From NCBI GenBank assembly GCA_020060465.1, contig JAGVAD010000030.1:16907-80906 (forward strand): a stretch of DNA of 64,000 bases. The letters run 5' to 3'. Made by a program: the position numbers and the translations under genes. How positions within the stretch are numbered: position 1 is the stretch's first letter; every line of letters starts with the position of its first letter. The notes beneath the pieces were generated by a model. It worked only from the letters and a program-made list of their open reading frames with translations. It was not told where the DNA came from and did not search any database. The DNA is from Anaerolineales bacterium. GTDB taxonomy: Bacteria > Chloroflexota > Anaerolineae > Anaerolineales > UBA4823. Of this stretch, positions 25,763 to 33,888 are shown piece after piece.

Positions 25763-25826
25763 CAATGGGTTGCAGCCAACTTTGCTCCGCTGCGCTCCGC
25801 AAAGCGGCTGAACCCAACCGTTAGGC
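25757..25826 (+). repeat. Integron attC-like recombination site
   Basis: GGCTAAC (25757-25763) and GTTAGGC (25820-25826) form the outer boxes of a 70-base imperfect hairpin. The inner arms AATGGGTTGCAGCC and GGCTGAACCCAACC are complementary apart from a few mismatches, and TTTGC/GCAAA close the stem. This is the architecture of attC sites (R'' and R' boxes, extrahelical bases). No integrase gene is in the window, so it is a lone site. From here to 26021 no intact gene is visible. Confidence 0.55.
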
Positions 25827-26021
25827 AGCATAATTGCATTGCTAGAAATAGGATGCTTTACTATTCAATGAAGGTAGAATCCATCATAAAACCCGTATAA
25901 TATCCGAACTCAATTGGGCAATTCTACGGAAGTGGTCTATAAGGGATTAAGCCGTGGCAGTCTAAACGTAGTTATGCCGCCAATCCGCAACGGCACTCAA
26001 CACAGTCCATAAGGAATAACA

Positions 26022-26375
26022 ATGACATAAGAAGCGATTACACTAATTCCGCCGGGTAAATTACAGTGCGTCGTAACGGGCAAACTTCGCCCCGATACTC
26101 CCGAGGAACATGTCCGCCAGCGGATAGCGCGCAGTCTGTTGGAAGACTATGGCTACGATAAGGCGGACATTGAAATCGAGTTTACCGTCAATCTCGGCAG
26201 TAGCAAGAAACGGGTGGATATTGCCATCTTCCCGCCCCGCGTTGAGCATAAGCAGAAAAACATCAAAATTATAGTGGAGTGCAAGCGTGAAGATGTTCGC
26301 CCCACCGACCATGATAGCGATGTAGAGCATCAGAGGAGTGGGCAATGTAAAATCAGGAGAGCAACATTCTTGTAA
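26022..26375 (+). pseudogene. Truncated type I restriction HsdR N-terminal domain
   Basis: ATG at 26022 with AAGGAA upstream, but the third codon is TAA. Reading through, the frame gives EAITLIPPGKLQCVVTGKLR, TPEEHVRQRIARSLLEDYGY, KKRVDIAIF and IIVECKREDVRPTDHD, the N-terminal nuclease domain of HsdR-type proteins (catalytic D and ExK visible). The homologous part stops near 26330 and the frame ends at 26375. Ancestral codon 3 was probably CAA. The gene is dead by nonsense mutation and 3' deletion. Confidence 0.7.
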
Positions 26376-26389
26376 CACCTGAGGTCTAT

Positions 26390-27319
26390 ATGGACAAAAA
26401 ATTCAAACTCTGGCAGGCATTTTTACTCGGTGGATGTGGAATATTTACTACATGTCTGGTGTGTACAGCTTCCGCCTTGATGTTTTCGCTTTTGGTCTTT
26501 ATACCCACATCAGCCCCAACCCAAAGTGAGCAAATAAGCTCTTTACCTGGTAACACTCCAATTATTGTTTCGTCCCCCTCACCAACCCCATCATTAACGT
26601 ATACCCCTATTCCGTCGCCAACAATAACTCATACAAGCATCCCAACAAATACTCCGACAAATGTCCCAACAGCAACTCAATTCGCCTTTCAACGCCTTGG
26701 AGTATTAAGTTGCATTCCCGCTAACACGCAATTTGATAATGCCCTTGTCGTGCATGTTGTTGATGGCGACACAATTGATGTTGAAATAGACCATATTCGC
26801 TATCCGGTCCGATACATTGGTATTGATACGCCGGAGATTGCATTCACCGAGGAGCCATTCGGCTCAGAGGCATCCATCATGAACTCATCCCTGGTCGGCG
26901 GAAAAGTGGTTACTTTAGTAAAAGACGTCAGCGAGGTTGATAAGTACGGTCGTCTGCTTCGCTACGTGATCGTTGATGATCTTTTCGTAAACTATGAAAT
27001 GGTGAGGCGCGGTTATGCCTCTGCTGTTACTTATCCACCTGATGTTTCCTGTGCTGAAACATTTAGACAAGCTGAGCAACAGGCACGAAACGAGCACCTA
27101 GGTCTATGGGCGATTTCTGTACCTACTACAATTCCTACTCTCACGCCCCGTGTTGCTCCACCACCCTCTAATTGCGATCCAGCATACCCGGATGTATGCA
27201 TCGCCTCGCCCCCTCCCGATCTGGACTGCAAGGATATTCCTTACCGGCGTTTCCGCGTTTTACCGCCTGACCCTCATAACTTCGACGGCGATCATGATGG
27301 GATTGGATGCGAAAGTTAG
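26390..27319 (+). CDS. Membrane-anchored thermonuclease (SNase) with Excalibur domain
   Basis: 309 aa. One N-terminal membrane helix (about 12-38), a long Thr/Pro/Ser-rich extracellular spacer (40-95), an SNase domain (about 115-245) and a C-terminal Excalibur calcium-binding motif ending DGDHDGIGCES. SNase catalytic residues are visible: VVDGDTIDV, VRYIGIDTPE (Arg and Glu) and KYGRLLRYV (Arg). The expected role is Ca2+-dependent cleavage of extracellular DNA or RNA, for nutrition or defence. It sits between the HsdR and methylase remnants, 14 bases after the former. Confidence 0.85.
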   Translation: MDKKFKLWQAFLLGGCGIFTTCLVCTASALMFSLLVFIPTSAPTQSEQISSLPGNTPIIVSSPSPTPSLTYTPIPSPTITHTSIPTNTPTNVPTATQFAFQRLGVLSCIPANTQFDNALVVHVVDGDTIDVEIDHIRYPVRYIGIDTPEIAFTEEPFGSEASIMNSSLVGGKVVTLVKDVSEVDKYGRLLRYVIVDDLFVNYEMVRRGYASAVTYPPDVSCAETFRQAEQQARNEHLGLWAISVPTTIPTLTPRVAPPPSNCDPAYPDVCIASPPPDLDCKDIPYRRFRVLPPDPHNFDGDHDGIGCES

Positions 27320-27448
27320 TTTGTGCAAAACTGATTTCTGGCTGAAGTATTTGGAACGCGCCAAATCCTGCTAAACTTTCTCCCTTCTCGCTGGTTTTTC
27401 CACCACACCATCCATTGCGATCCGGTAGCGATACAGGAGACTCTACTC

Positions 27449-27574
27449 ATGACCATCCAAAAACTTCGCCCCACCATCACTTTTACAGAAGACCGCCTGC
27501 GCGAACTGCAGCAGGTCGTCCCGGAAGCCTTTGCCGATGGCAAAATCAACTGAGGGACGCTGCGCGAGGCGCTT
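27449..27574 (+). pseudogene. N-terminal remnant of a type III-like DNA methyltransferase
   Basis: ATG at 27449 with AGGAGA upstream opens MTIQKLRPTITFTEDRLREL, then VVPEAFADGKIN, a TGA at 27551, and GTLREAL in the same frame. Intact adenine-methyltransferase proteins of this type read ...GKINWETLREAL, so TGA replaces the Trp codon. Nothing of the catalytic domain follows. The remainder of 27320-27628 holds no gene. Confidence 0.6.
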
Positions 27575-27628
27575 CTTTTCGGATGTGACAGTATTTCAAC
27601 TACAATCTCAAAGCCAACGGAAATAACT

Positions 27629-28570
27629 ATGGCATCTATGCAAGTCACCTTAGATACTTTACGACAACTTCTGAACACAGCTTCCTATAAGGCGAACGGA
27701 GACCCCTACGAACAACAGTTTGGAGATTTACTGTTAGGGCATTTTCCCAACTGCGAGCGATTCTGGAAGATGTTTGTGATACCGTTGACTGAACGAATGG
27801 CAGGCTACCCAATAGCTCTGCTCAATAACATTCGATTCAGGCAAGGAATGAATGCTGACCTGGAAGACATCGCGGCTATCCACTATTCAATGTTCCTGAA
27901 TCTAGTTTATGCACATGTTCATCTTCAAAGCCCCATTCTGTCTTCGCTTGAAGATTTCTATGTACACCTTGCTTCCGCATGTGATCTGGTCGATACCTTT
28001 CTTGAGAAAAGTTATATACTGCTGCTGAAATGCCGGGGTGGTCAGACCAAGATACTCCAAGCGCTCACCCGTGATGAATTTCTGTGCATGGCAGGCGAAT
28101 GGTACGATGAAAAGTATCGAACTGTATACGATTATTACCTATCCAGGGGCAAGTTCGCACAGATGAAACTTCCTTCGCGCGATGATCTTGTCAAGGAGTT
28201 TGTGAAGGATTACCTTGACCAAAACTCACTGTGGAAAGATTACGCTGGACATTCCAAATCTGTTAGAGAATTCAGAAACGTCATCGTTCATGATGTTCAA
28301 GTGGGCAAGTTCATGTGTAATGGAGTGGTATTCATTCCCAAACCTAGGGCGATTCAAAGCTATCGAACATGGCGTCAGGTATTCTCGGTCAAAGACCCAA
28401 ATGTTTTCCGTCGTGATTTCGCGGCGTTGGATCAACAATTGAAAGAAGACCTTGATTTATTGAAGTCTACGCTAAACCAATTATGGGAGTTAGTAATACA
28501 CGAACTCGAATTGGAATTCTATCAAAAAGACAAGACGGTTTTACGACACCTATATCAACTACAGATCTAA
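27629..28570 (+). CDS. Uncharacterised HEPN-like protein
   Basis: 313 aa, all-helical, no signal peptide. Near residue 216 it reads FRNVIVHD, fitting the R-x4-H catalytic motif (Arg216, His221) of HEPN ribonucleases and related proteins. Other marks: HLASACDLVDTFLEKSYILLL and a charged C-terminal helix. HEPN proteins are frequent toxins or abortive-infection effectors, but many have other roles, and no antitoxin gene is adjacent. It lies in the same AT-rich island as the restriction remnants. Function not assignable. Confidence 0.5.
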   Translation: MASMQVTLDTLRQLLNTASYKANGDPYEQQFGDLLLGHFPNCERFWKMFVIPLTERMAGYPIALLNNIRFRQGMNADLEDIAAIHYSMFLNLVYAHVHLQSPILSSLEDFYVHLASACDLVDTFLEKSYILLLKCRGGQTKILQALTRDEFLCMAGEWYDEKYRTVYDYYLSRGKFAQMKLPSRDDLVKEFVKDYLDQNSLWKDYAGHSKSVREFRNVIVHDVQVGKFMCNGVVFIPKPRAIQSYRTWRQVFSVKDPNVFRRDFAALDQQLKEDLDLLKSTLNQLWELVIHELELEFYQKDKTVLRHLYQLQI

Positions 28571-28753
28571 AGCTGGGTCGCGCTTAACATCATATTCCTG
28601 GGAACGTGAGCTAATGCGTCCGTTCCTCCAGGAAAAATGATGACCCCGCCATCATGACAGAGCACACCCGACTGGTGGGATTTTGCGGCATTTTCGGACA
28701 TTTTTCTGGCTTTGAATTTTTCCAGATTTCAAGTATTTTCCTAGACGCCAGCA

Positions 28754-28790
28754 GGTAACGCAAACCGTTACATGGTAATGCAGTGTTACC
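28754..28790. repeat. Compound inverted repeat GGTAAC/GTTACC
   Basis: GGTAAC at 28754, an internal GTTAC...GGTAA pair, and GTTACC ending at 28790. It lies in the 350-base gap between the HEPN-like gene and the flavoprotein gene; that gap has no gene. Confidence 0.3.
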
Positions 28791-28866
28791 ACAAACAAGT
28801 ACACCCTTTCAACAGAAAAATTTCGCCCCATCGAAAGGGCGAATGAGAGAACCCCTTAAACCCAAA

Positions 28867-28901
28867 CAGGCGACGGTCACCCACAGGACAACCGTCGCCT
28901 G
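28867..28901 (-). terminator. Hairpin downstream of the flavoprotein gene
   Basis: CAGGCGACGGT (28867-28877) and ACCGTCGCCTG (28891-28901) form a perfect 11-bp stem with a 13-base loop. It lies 17 bases past the stop codon of the minus-strand gene, and the following bases are only moderately T-rich. Confidence 0.55.
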
Positions 28902-28918
28902 TCTGTCGCTGCGAAAAA

Positions 28919-29824
28919 CTACAACCTGGGCAGCAGGTATTCGTAGGCGCTCAATGCTGCTTTAGCGCCCTCGCCAATGGCGATCAACACCTGCTCGGCG
29001 AAGCCGCTGGTCACGTCGCCGGCGGCAAAGACGCCCGGTACATTGGTGCGATTGGCGCAATCTACCTTGATGCGCCCTTGCTCATCCAGCTCCACCAACC
29101 CTTCCACAAATTGCGAATTCGGCTTCAGCGCCATTTCGACGAAGAAGGCGTCGGCGCTCAGCTCCTGTACGCCGCCGTCAGGCGCTTTCAACAGAATGCT
29201 GCGGGCGAACTGGTCGCCTTTGACCTCTACCACCTGGCGGTTCATCAGGATTTCCACGTTTGGCGAGGTTTGCAGCTTCTGCGTCAGCGCGCTTTCCGGC
29301 AGCGAAGCCCCAGGCGCCACCAAATACACCTTCTGCGCGATCGTAGATAGTTCAGCCGCGGAGCGCAGCGCCAGCTCCTGGTCGCCGATCACCACGGTGG
29401 TGCGCTCCGGGAACAGAGGCGCGTAGCTCAGCGCCGAATAGCACAGTCCCTTCATCATGAATTCTTTTTCGCCGGGCACCTTCATGGTGACTTGCTTGGA
29501 ACCGCTGGCAACGATCACCGCCCGCGCCTTCAGCTCGCCGCCGCCGCGCGTGCGCACAATGAAATTTTCGCCGTCTCGCTCTACCTTCTCCACTGCTTCC
29601 ATGTGGCGGGCGAAGTCCAGGTATTCCAATTCGCTCTTGAACTTATTGACCAGCTCCAGACCGTTGATCACCTGATATTCCTCGATCCAAGGCAGAGCCA
29701 GCCGCCATTGTGTCTTGCCGCCCAGATCGCGGCTAACCAGCAACATATTCAGGCGCTTGCGGATGGCGTAGATGGCTGCGGTCAGCCCCGCCGGGCCGCC
29801 GCCGATAATAATCAAGTCATACAT
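28919..29824 (-). CDS. Thioredoxin-reductase-like flavoprotein lacking the CxxC motif
   Basis: 301 aa, thioredoxin-reductase fold. The FAD-binding GGGPAGLTAAIYAIRKR and the C-terminal VFAAGDVTSG are intact. Where TrxB has CATC, this protein reads CYSA (Cys128 to Ala131), so the redox disulfide cannot form. The NADPH-binding GxGxxA loop is also altered (VIGDQELALRSA). It is therefore probably not a thioredoxin reductase; a ferredoxin- or NAD(P)H-linked oxidoreductase is possible. The GGAGGAG before its ATG lies inside the last codons of the malic enzyme gene, so the two are coupled. Confidence 0.8.
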   Translation of the reverse strand: MYDLIIIGGGPAGLTAAIYAIRKRLNMLLVSRDLGGKTQWRLALPWIEEYQVINGLELVNKFKSELEYLDFARHMEAVEKVERDGENFIVRTRGGGELKARAVIVASGSKQVTMKVPGEKEFMMKGLCYSALSYAPLFPERTTVVIGDQELALRSAAELSTIAQKVYLVAPGASLPESALTQKLQTSPNVEILMNRQVVEVKGDQFARSILLKAPDGGVQELSADAFFVEMALKPNSQFVEGLVELDEQGRIKVDCANRTNVPGVFAAGDVTSGFAEQVLIAIGEGAKAALSAYEYLLPRL

Positions 29825-29827
29825 ACG

Positions 29828-31186
29828 TCACTCCTCCTCCGGTATTTCGATGAACCCTTCTTGCATCATCATCCTCGTCAACTCGCGCGAGCGCTTGATG
29901 ATTTTATGCGCGTGGTTGTACGCCTCTTCATACGTCATGCTGATACGCGCTAAGCCCTGCTCCACTGCTTTCATCGCCACAGCCGCCGCCTCGCGAGGGA
30001 AGACCTCCCAATCATCCATGGTGGGCAGGATATGCCGGTCGCTGAGTTTATCGCCCACGTGATCGGCCAACGCCTGCGCCGCAGCGTAACACATCTCGTC
30101 AGTGATGGTGCGGGCGCGCACATCCAGCGTACCACGGAAGATGCCCGGAAAGCCCAACGAATTGTTCACCTGGTTGTCGAAGTCCGAGCGTCCGGTAGCT
30201 ACCACCACCGCGCCGGCTTCTTTAGCGTCCCAGGGCCAGATTTCCGGCACCGGGTTGGCGCAAGCAAAAACGATGGCGTCTTTCGCCATGGTGCGCACCC
30301 ATTCGGGTAGAATAACGCCCGGCCCCGACTGCGATAGGGCGATGACCACATCCACGCCGCGCATCGCCTCCGGGATGCCGCCTTCCCGCCCTTCGGCGTT
30401 AGTGATGTTGCACAGCCGCCACTTGTCCACATACTCCATCTTGCGCTGTTCGAGGTCTTTGCGGTGTTTGCCCAGGATGCCCTTGCTATCCACCATATAG
30501 CAATTCGCCGGATTGACGCCCCAGCCGAAGATCAACCGCGAACAAGCCACGTTCGAAGCGCCAGAGCCGACAAAAGCAATACTCACATCTTCCTTCTTCT
30601 TCCCCACCACTTTCAAAGCGTTGATCAACCCCGCCAAAGTGACTGTAGCGGTTCCCTGCTGATCGTCGTGCCAGATGGGGATCTCAGCCTTTTCGCGCAG
30701 CGTGTCCAGGATGCGGAAACATTTGGGTTGGGAGATGTCTTCCAGATTCACCCCGCCCCAACCGGGTTGTAAAGTTAGCACTGTGTTGATGATGACATCT
30801 GGATCCTTACTGCCCACCATCACAGCAATGCCATCTATCCCGCCCAGATATTTATACAGCAGCGCTTTGCCTTCCATCACTGGCATACCCGCTTTGGGGC
30901 CAATGTCGCCCAGACCCAGCACGCGCGTGCCGTCGCTGACCACTGCCACGGTGTTCCACTTGTTGGTGTATTCATACACCAAATCGGGGTCTTTTTCGAT
31001 TGCCCGGCAAGGCGCAGCCACGCCAGGGGTGTACCAGATGGCAAAGTCTTCGAAGGTGCGCACGCAGCATTTAAGCGCCGTTTCTACTTTTCCTCGGTAG
31101 AAGGGATGTAGCTTCATGGCGTCGGCGGAAGGTTTTTTCGCCTTAGCCAGAAGCTCCTCAACGCTGAAGGTTTTTTGTTCGGTCAT
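29828..31186 (-). CDS. NAD(P)-dependent malic enzyme
   Basis: Oxidative decarboxylation of malate to pyruvate (or the reverse). 452 aa, the short bacterial form without the phosphotransacetylase-like domain. Motifs: YTPGVAAPCRAIEKDP, GLGDIGPKAGMPVMEGK, WHDDQQGTATVTLAGL and the Rossmann FVGSGASNVACSRL. The ATG at 31186 with AAAGGAGG upstream is preferred over the more distal start of the open frame. Its promoter and a structured leader are upstream. It forms an operon with the flavoprotein gene, three bases downstream. Confidence 0.93.
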   Translation of the reverse strand: MTEQKTFSVEELLAKAKKPSADAMKLHPFYRGKVETALKCCVRTFEDFAIWYTPGVAAPCRAIEKDPDLVYEYTNKWNTVAVVSDGTRVLGLGDIGPKAGMPVMEGKALLYKYLGGIDGIAVMVGSKDPDVIINTVLTLQPGWGGVNLEDISQPKCFRILDTLREKAEIPIWHDDQQGTATVTLAGLINALKVVGKKKEDVSIAFVGSGASNVACSRLIFGWGVNPANCYMVDSKGILGKHRKDLEQRKMEYVDKWRLCNITNAEGREGGIPEAMRGVDVVIALSQSGPGVILPEWVRTMAKDAIVFACANPVPEIWPWDAKEAGAVVVATGRSDFDNQVNNSLGFPGIFRGTLDVRARTITDEMCYAAAQALADHVGDKLSDRHILPTMDDWEVFPREAAAVAMKAVEQGLARISMTYEEAYNHAHKIIKRSRELTRMMMQEGFIEIPEEE

Positions 31187-31210
31187 TTGGCCTCCTTTAG
31201 TGAAAATAGA

Positions 31211-31241
31211 ACCGCCCAACCTGCAAAGCAGATCGAGCGGT
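31211..31241 (-). promoter_or_regulatory. Hairpin in the malic enzyme leader
   Basis: In the message ACCGCTCGATCTGC, TTT, GCAGGTTGGGCGGT: a 14-pair stem if G-U pairs are allowed, followed by TCTATTTT. It lies just before the ribosome site of the malic enzyme gene and could be a weak terminator or attenuator. Confidence 0.4.
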
Positions 31242-31297
31242 CATCATTACCGAATGATTTTCTCCTGCTTACGATTGAGACGTTGCGCCATATCTCA

Positions 31298-31326
31298 ATT
31301 CTACCTCCGCCAGGTCAGACTGTCAT
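31298..31326 (-). promoter_or_regulatory. Promoter of the malic enzyme operon
   Basis: On the minus strand ATGACA (31326-31321), 17-base spacer, TAGAAT (31303-31298). The inverted pair ATTGAGA (31274-31280) and TCTCAAT (31293-31299) overlaps the start region and could be an operator. Confidence 0.55.
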
Positions 31327-31484
31327 GTAACAAACATCGGTAGAAGTTGGGGATGGTTGTCATATTTTCATAGCCCCCATAACAAAGCGCTAAGCACCGC
31401 ATTCTTATTCAGAGATAATAATCGCCGGAAATGATGATAAGCAACAGGGCAACTCCGCATTTAAAAGCAAAATGATCCACAACT

Positions 31485-31585
31485 CTTGTTTCTCTGTGCT
31501 TGGTGCTCTCTGTGGCTGATTATTCTCTGTAATGTTGTTCTTGACGACCTCGTAGTGAAACTCGATCGCTAATGCCCATGAGGAA
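31485..31585 (-). repeat. Dispersed intergenic repeat, copy C
   Basis: Read on the minus strand: GGGCATTAGCGATCGAGTTTCA, then GTCGTCAAGAACAAC and CACAGAGAG. It matches copies A (8555-8735) and B (20105-20205). It lies in the 260-base gap upstream of the malic enzyme promoter and downstream of lysK. Confidence 0.6.
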
Positions 31586-31593
31586 GATGATCC

Positions 31594-32649
31594 TCATCTC
31601 GTTAATTCTTTTAAGGCAAAACTCAAGACATTTACCGCTCTGCGATACTCATCCAGGGAAATATGTTCATTCGGCGTATGATCCAGCGCCGAATCGCCCG
31701 GGCCATACACCAACGCCGGACATTGCCAGGCTGGAGCGACGATATTCACATCGCAGGTGCCGGTTTTATGCACAAAAGACGGCGCGCCGCCCTGGCTGCG
31801 GATGGCGCTTAAAAAGGCGCGCGTCAGCCGATGATTCTTCTCGCCCACCCAGGCAGGAATTGCATACCCTGTTTGCTGCACATCAGCTTCTGGGATCATA
31901 GCGCTCAATCGAGCGTACCAATCGTCCGGCGGCATTTCTACCGGCAGCCGCACCCCCAGCCGGATGCGCGCCCACTGCTCAAACCCATCGCCCCCTGATT
32001 CTAACTCGCAGAGCGTGGGCAAAAGATGGTCGAAGATGTGCGGCTTTTCCGCATTAAACGCCTCGACAAAAGCTTTTACCTCCAGCCACGCCTGCACAGC
32101 CGCTTCAGCCGCCGTCTGTCGCCCACTGGCGGTATGTGTTTGGGGGCGTCGTACAATTACATCCACATAAGCCGCGCCTTTATACCCCAGCGCAACCCGA
32201 TCCCATCGGTTTGGCTCGCCAACCACGACAAACTCTGGCTGGTAGCGCTCGACAATGAACCGCGCCCCTGCCGAGTTACGCTCCTCTTCCACCGCCCCAA
32301 TCACCACCATCTGCCAGCCTGCTCGCCTCCCCACCTGCGCCGCTGCATCCACAAAACACGCCAGCGGCCCCTTTGCATCTACCGCTCCGCGCCCATACAA
32401 CACGCCGCCCTCTTCAGAACTGGAAGTTTCCACACGCGTCGAAATCTCCCCAGGGACGGTATCAATATGCCCCAACAGAACTACCTGACGCGTCCCATTC
32501 CCCATCACGCCGACGGCGTTGCCAGCCGCATCCACAAATGCTTGATCGAAACCCAATGCTTGCATCCGCGCTGTCAACCACTCTGCCGCTTCCTGTTCCT
32601 GCCCGGATGGGCTGTAACGCGAAACAAGCCCAATCAACGTCTCAGTCAT
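31594..32649 (-). CDS. lysK: LysW-amino-acid carboxypeptidase (LysK type)
   Basis: Releases the finished amino acid (lysine or ornithine) from the LysW carrier; M20 metallopeptidase family. 351 aa. Metal ligands appear in VVLLGHIDTVPGE (His, Asp), RGAVDAKGPLA and GAVEEERNSAGARF (catalytic Glu). Last gene of the lysWXYZJK run, 42 bases after lysJ. Archaeal homologues act on both lysine and ornithine forms. The assignment rests on M20 motifs plus the operon. Confidence 0.87.
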   Translation of the reverse strand: MTETLIGLVSRYSPSGQEQEAAEWLTARMQALGFDQAFVDAAGNAVGVMGNGTRQVVLLGHIDTVPGEISTRVETSSSEEGGVLYGRGAVDAKGPLACFVDAAAQVGRRAGWQMVVIGAVEEERNSAGARFIVERYQPEFVVVGEPNRWDRVALGYKGAAYVDVIVRRPQTHTASGRQTAAEAAVQAWLEVKAFVEAFNAEKPHIFDHLLPTLCELESGGDGFEQWARIRLGVRLPVEMPPDDWYARLSAMIPEADVQQTGYAIPAWVGEKNHRLTRAFLSAIRSQGGAPSFVHKTGTCDVNIVAPAWQCPALVYGPGDSALDHTPNEHISLDEYRRAVNVLSFALKELTR

Positions 32650-32691
32650 GGGGCCCCATCCATAATTTCGAAAGACCGCTTTGACATGTTT

Positions 32692-33864
32692 CTATTCTTC
32701 ACCCAAATCCATCAGGAGCGACTCCTGCAGCGCTGCGGCCACGCGATCCAACTGCTCATACGTGATCACCAATGGTGGCAAAAAGCGGATCACTGTCATC
32801 CCTGCGTTCAGCGCCAGTATGTGACGATCATGCAACGCTTTGAGATACGGCGCGACCTTTTGCTTCAATTCAACGCCGATCATCAACCCCAAACCACGCA
32901 CTTCGCGAAGAAGCGGTGAACGAATGGCTTTCAGTTTCTCCACAAAATATTCGCCCTTTTCTGCCGCCTGCGTCGCAAGATCCTCTTCCTCGATGACGGC
33001 TAAGGCAGCCAGCGCCGCGGCGCACGCGAGCGGATTGCCGCCAAAGGTTGAACCATGAGCGCCGGGCGCGATATGGCTCACCCTCTTGCCAATCAATGTA
33101 GCGCCCATGGGAACGCCCCCCGCCAGGGATTTGGCGCAGCACACCATATCCGGCGTGACCCCGCTGTGCTGGAAGGCGAACATCTTTCCGGTGCGCCCAA
33201 ACCCGCTCTGGACTTCATCTACAATGAAGAGCGCGCCGCGCTCCTGGCAGATGCGCTGCGCGGCTTGCAAATATTCCTCGCTCGCCGGATATACCCCTCC
33301 TTCGCCCTGCACCGCTTCTAAAATCACCGCTGCGGTCCTGTCGGTGACCGCTCTGTCCAGCGCTTCGATATTGTTAAAAGACGTGTGGCTGAAACCTGGC
33401 AGCAACGGCTCAAAGCCCTGACGGTATCTTTTGTTGAACGTCGCCGATAGCGCCCCAAAAGTTCGACCGTGAAAAGCGCGCATGGCAGCGACAATTTCTG
33501 AGCGACCGGTGGAAAGTCGCGCAAACTTGAGCGCCGCCTCGACGCTCTCCGTGCCGGAATTACAGAAGAAGACCCGCTCCAGACCAGGCACGAGGGTAGC
33601 CATTTTTTGCATCAATGCCGCGCGCTGATCGTTCGGGTATGTCTCAAATAGCGTAATCAAGCGCGATGCTTGTTCGGAGAGAGCCGCCGCCACCTTTGGA
33701 TGAGCATGACCCAGATTAGCCGCGCCATGTCCAGAAGTACAGTCAATATACGCAATGCCGTCCGTGTCCCACAACGTCGCCCCTTGTCCGCGCACGAACG
33801 CCGTAGGTTGTTTGAGATATACGCCTGCGCCGTATTGGGTCTCGATCTCGTACAACGTCGCCAT
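32692..33864 (-). CDS. lysJ: LysW-semialdehyde aminotransferase (LysJ type)
   Basis: PLP-dependent class III aminotransferase, using glutamate to aminate the carrier-bound semialdehyde. 390 aa. Features: [66 protein letters not shown], the Schiff-base Lys in [14 protein letters not shown], and [17 protein letters not shown]. The ATG at 33864 has AAAGGG upstream. It is of the same family as ArgD; operon context supports the LysW-dependent role. Confidence 0.88.
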   Translation of the reverse strand: MATLYEIETQYGAGVYLKQPTAFVRGQGATLWDTDGIAYIDCTSGHGAANLGHAHPKVAAALSEQASRLITLFETYPNDQRAALMQKMATLVPGLERVFFCNSGTESVEAALKFARLSTGRSEIVAAMRAFHGRTFGALSATFNKRYRQGFEPLLPGFSHTSFNNIEALDRAVTDRTAAVILEAVQGEGGVYPASEEYLQAAQRICQERGALFIVDEVQSGFGRTGKMFAFQHSGVTPDMVCCAKSLAGGVPMGATLIGKRVSHIAPGAHGSTFGGNPLACAAALAALAVIEEEDLATQAAEKGEYFVEKLKAIRSPLLREVRGLGLMIGVELKQKVAPYLKALHDRHILALNAGMTVIRFLPPLVITYEQLDRVAAALQESLLMDLGEE

Positions 33865-33888
33865 GATAGACCCTTTCAAATATTTAAT

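Noticed and set aside
25455..26378. Minus-strand open frames at 25455-25652 and 26061-26378
   Set aside because: Mirror images of the membrane protein gene and of the HsdR remnant, without recognisable motifs.
28919..29824. Thioredoxin reductase TrxB
   Set aside because: The redox CxxC is replaced by CYSA and the NADPH loop is altered.
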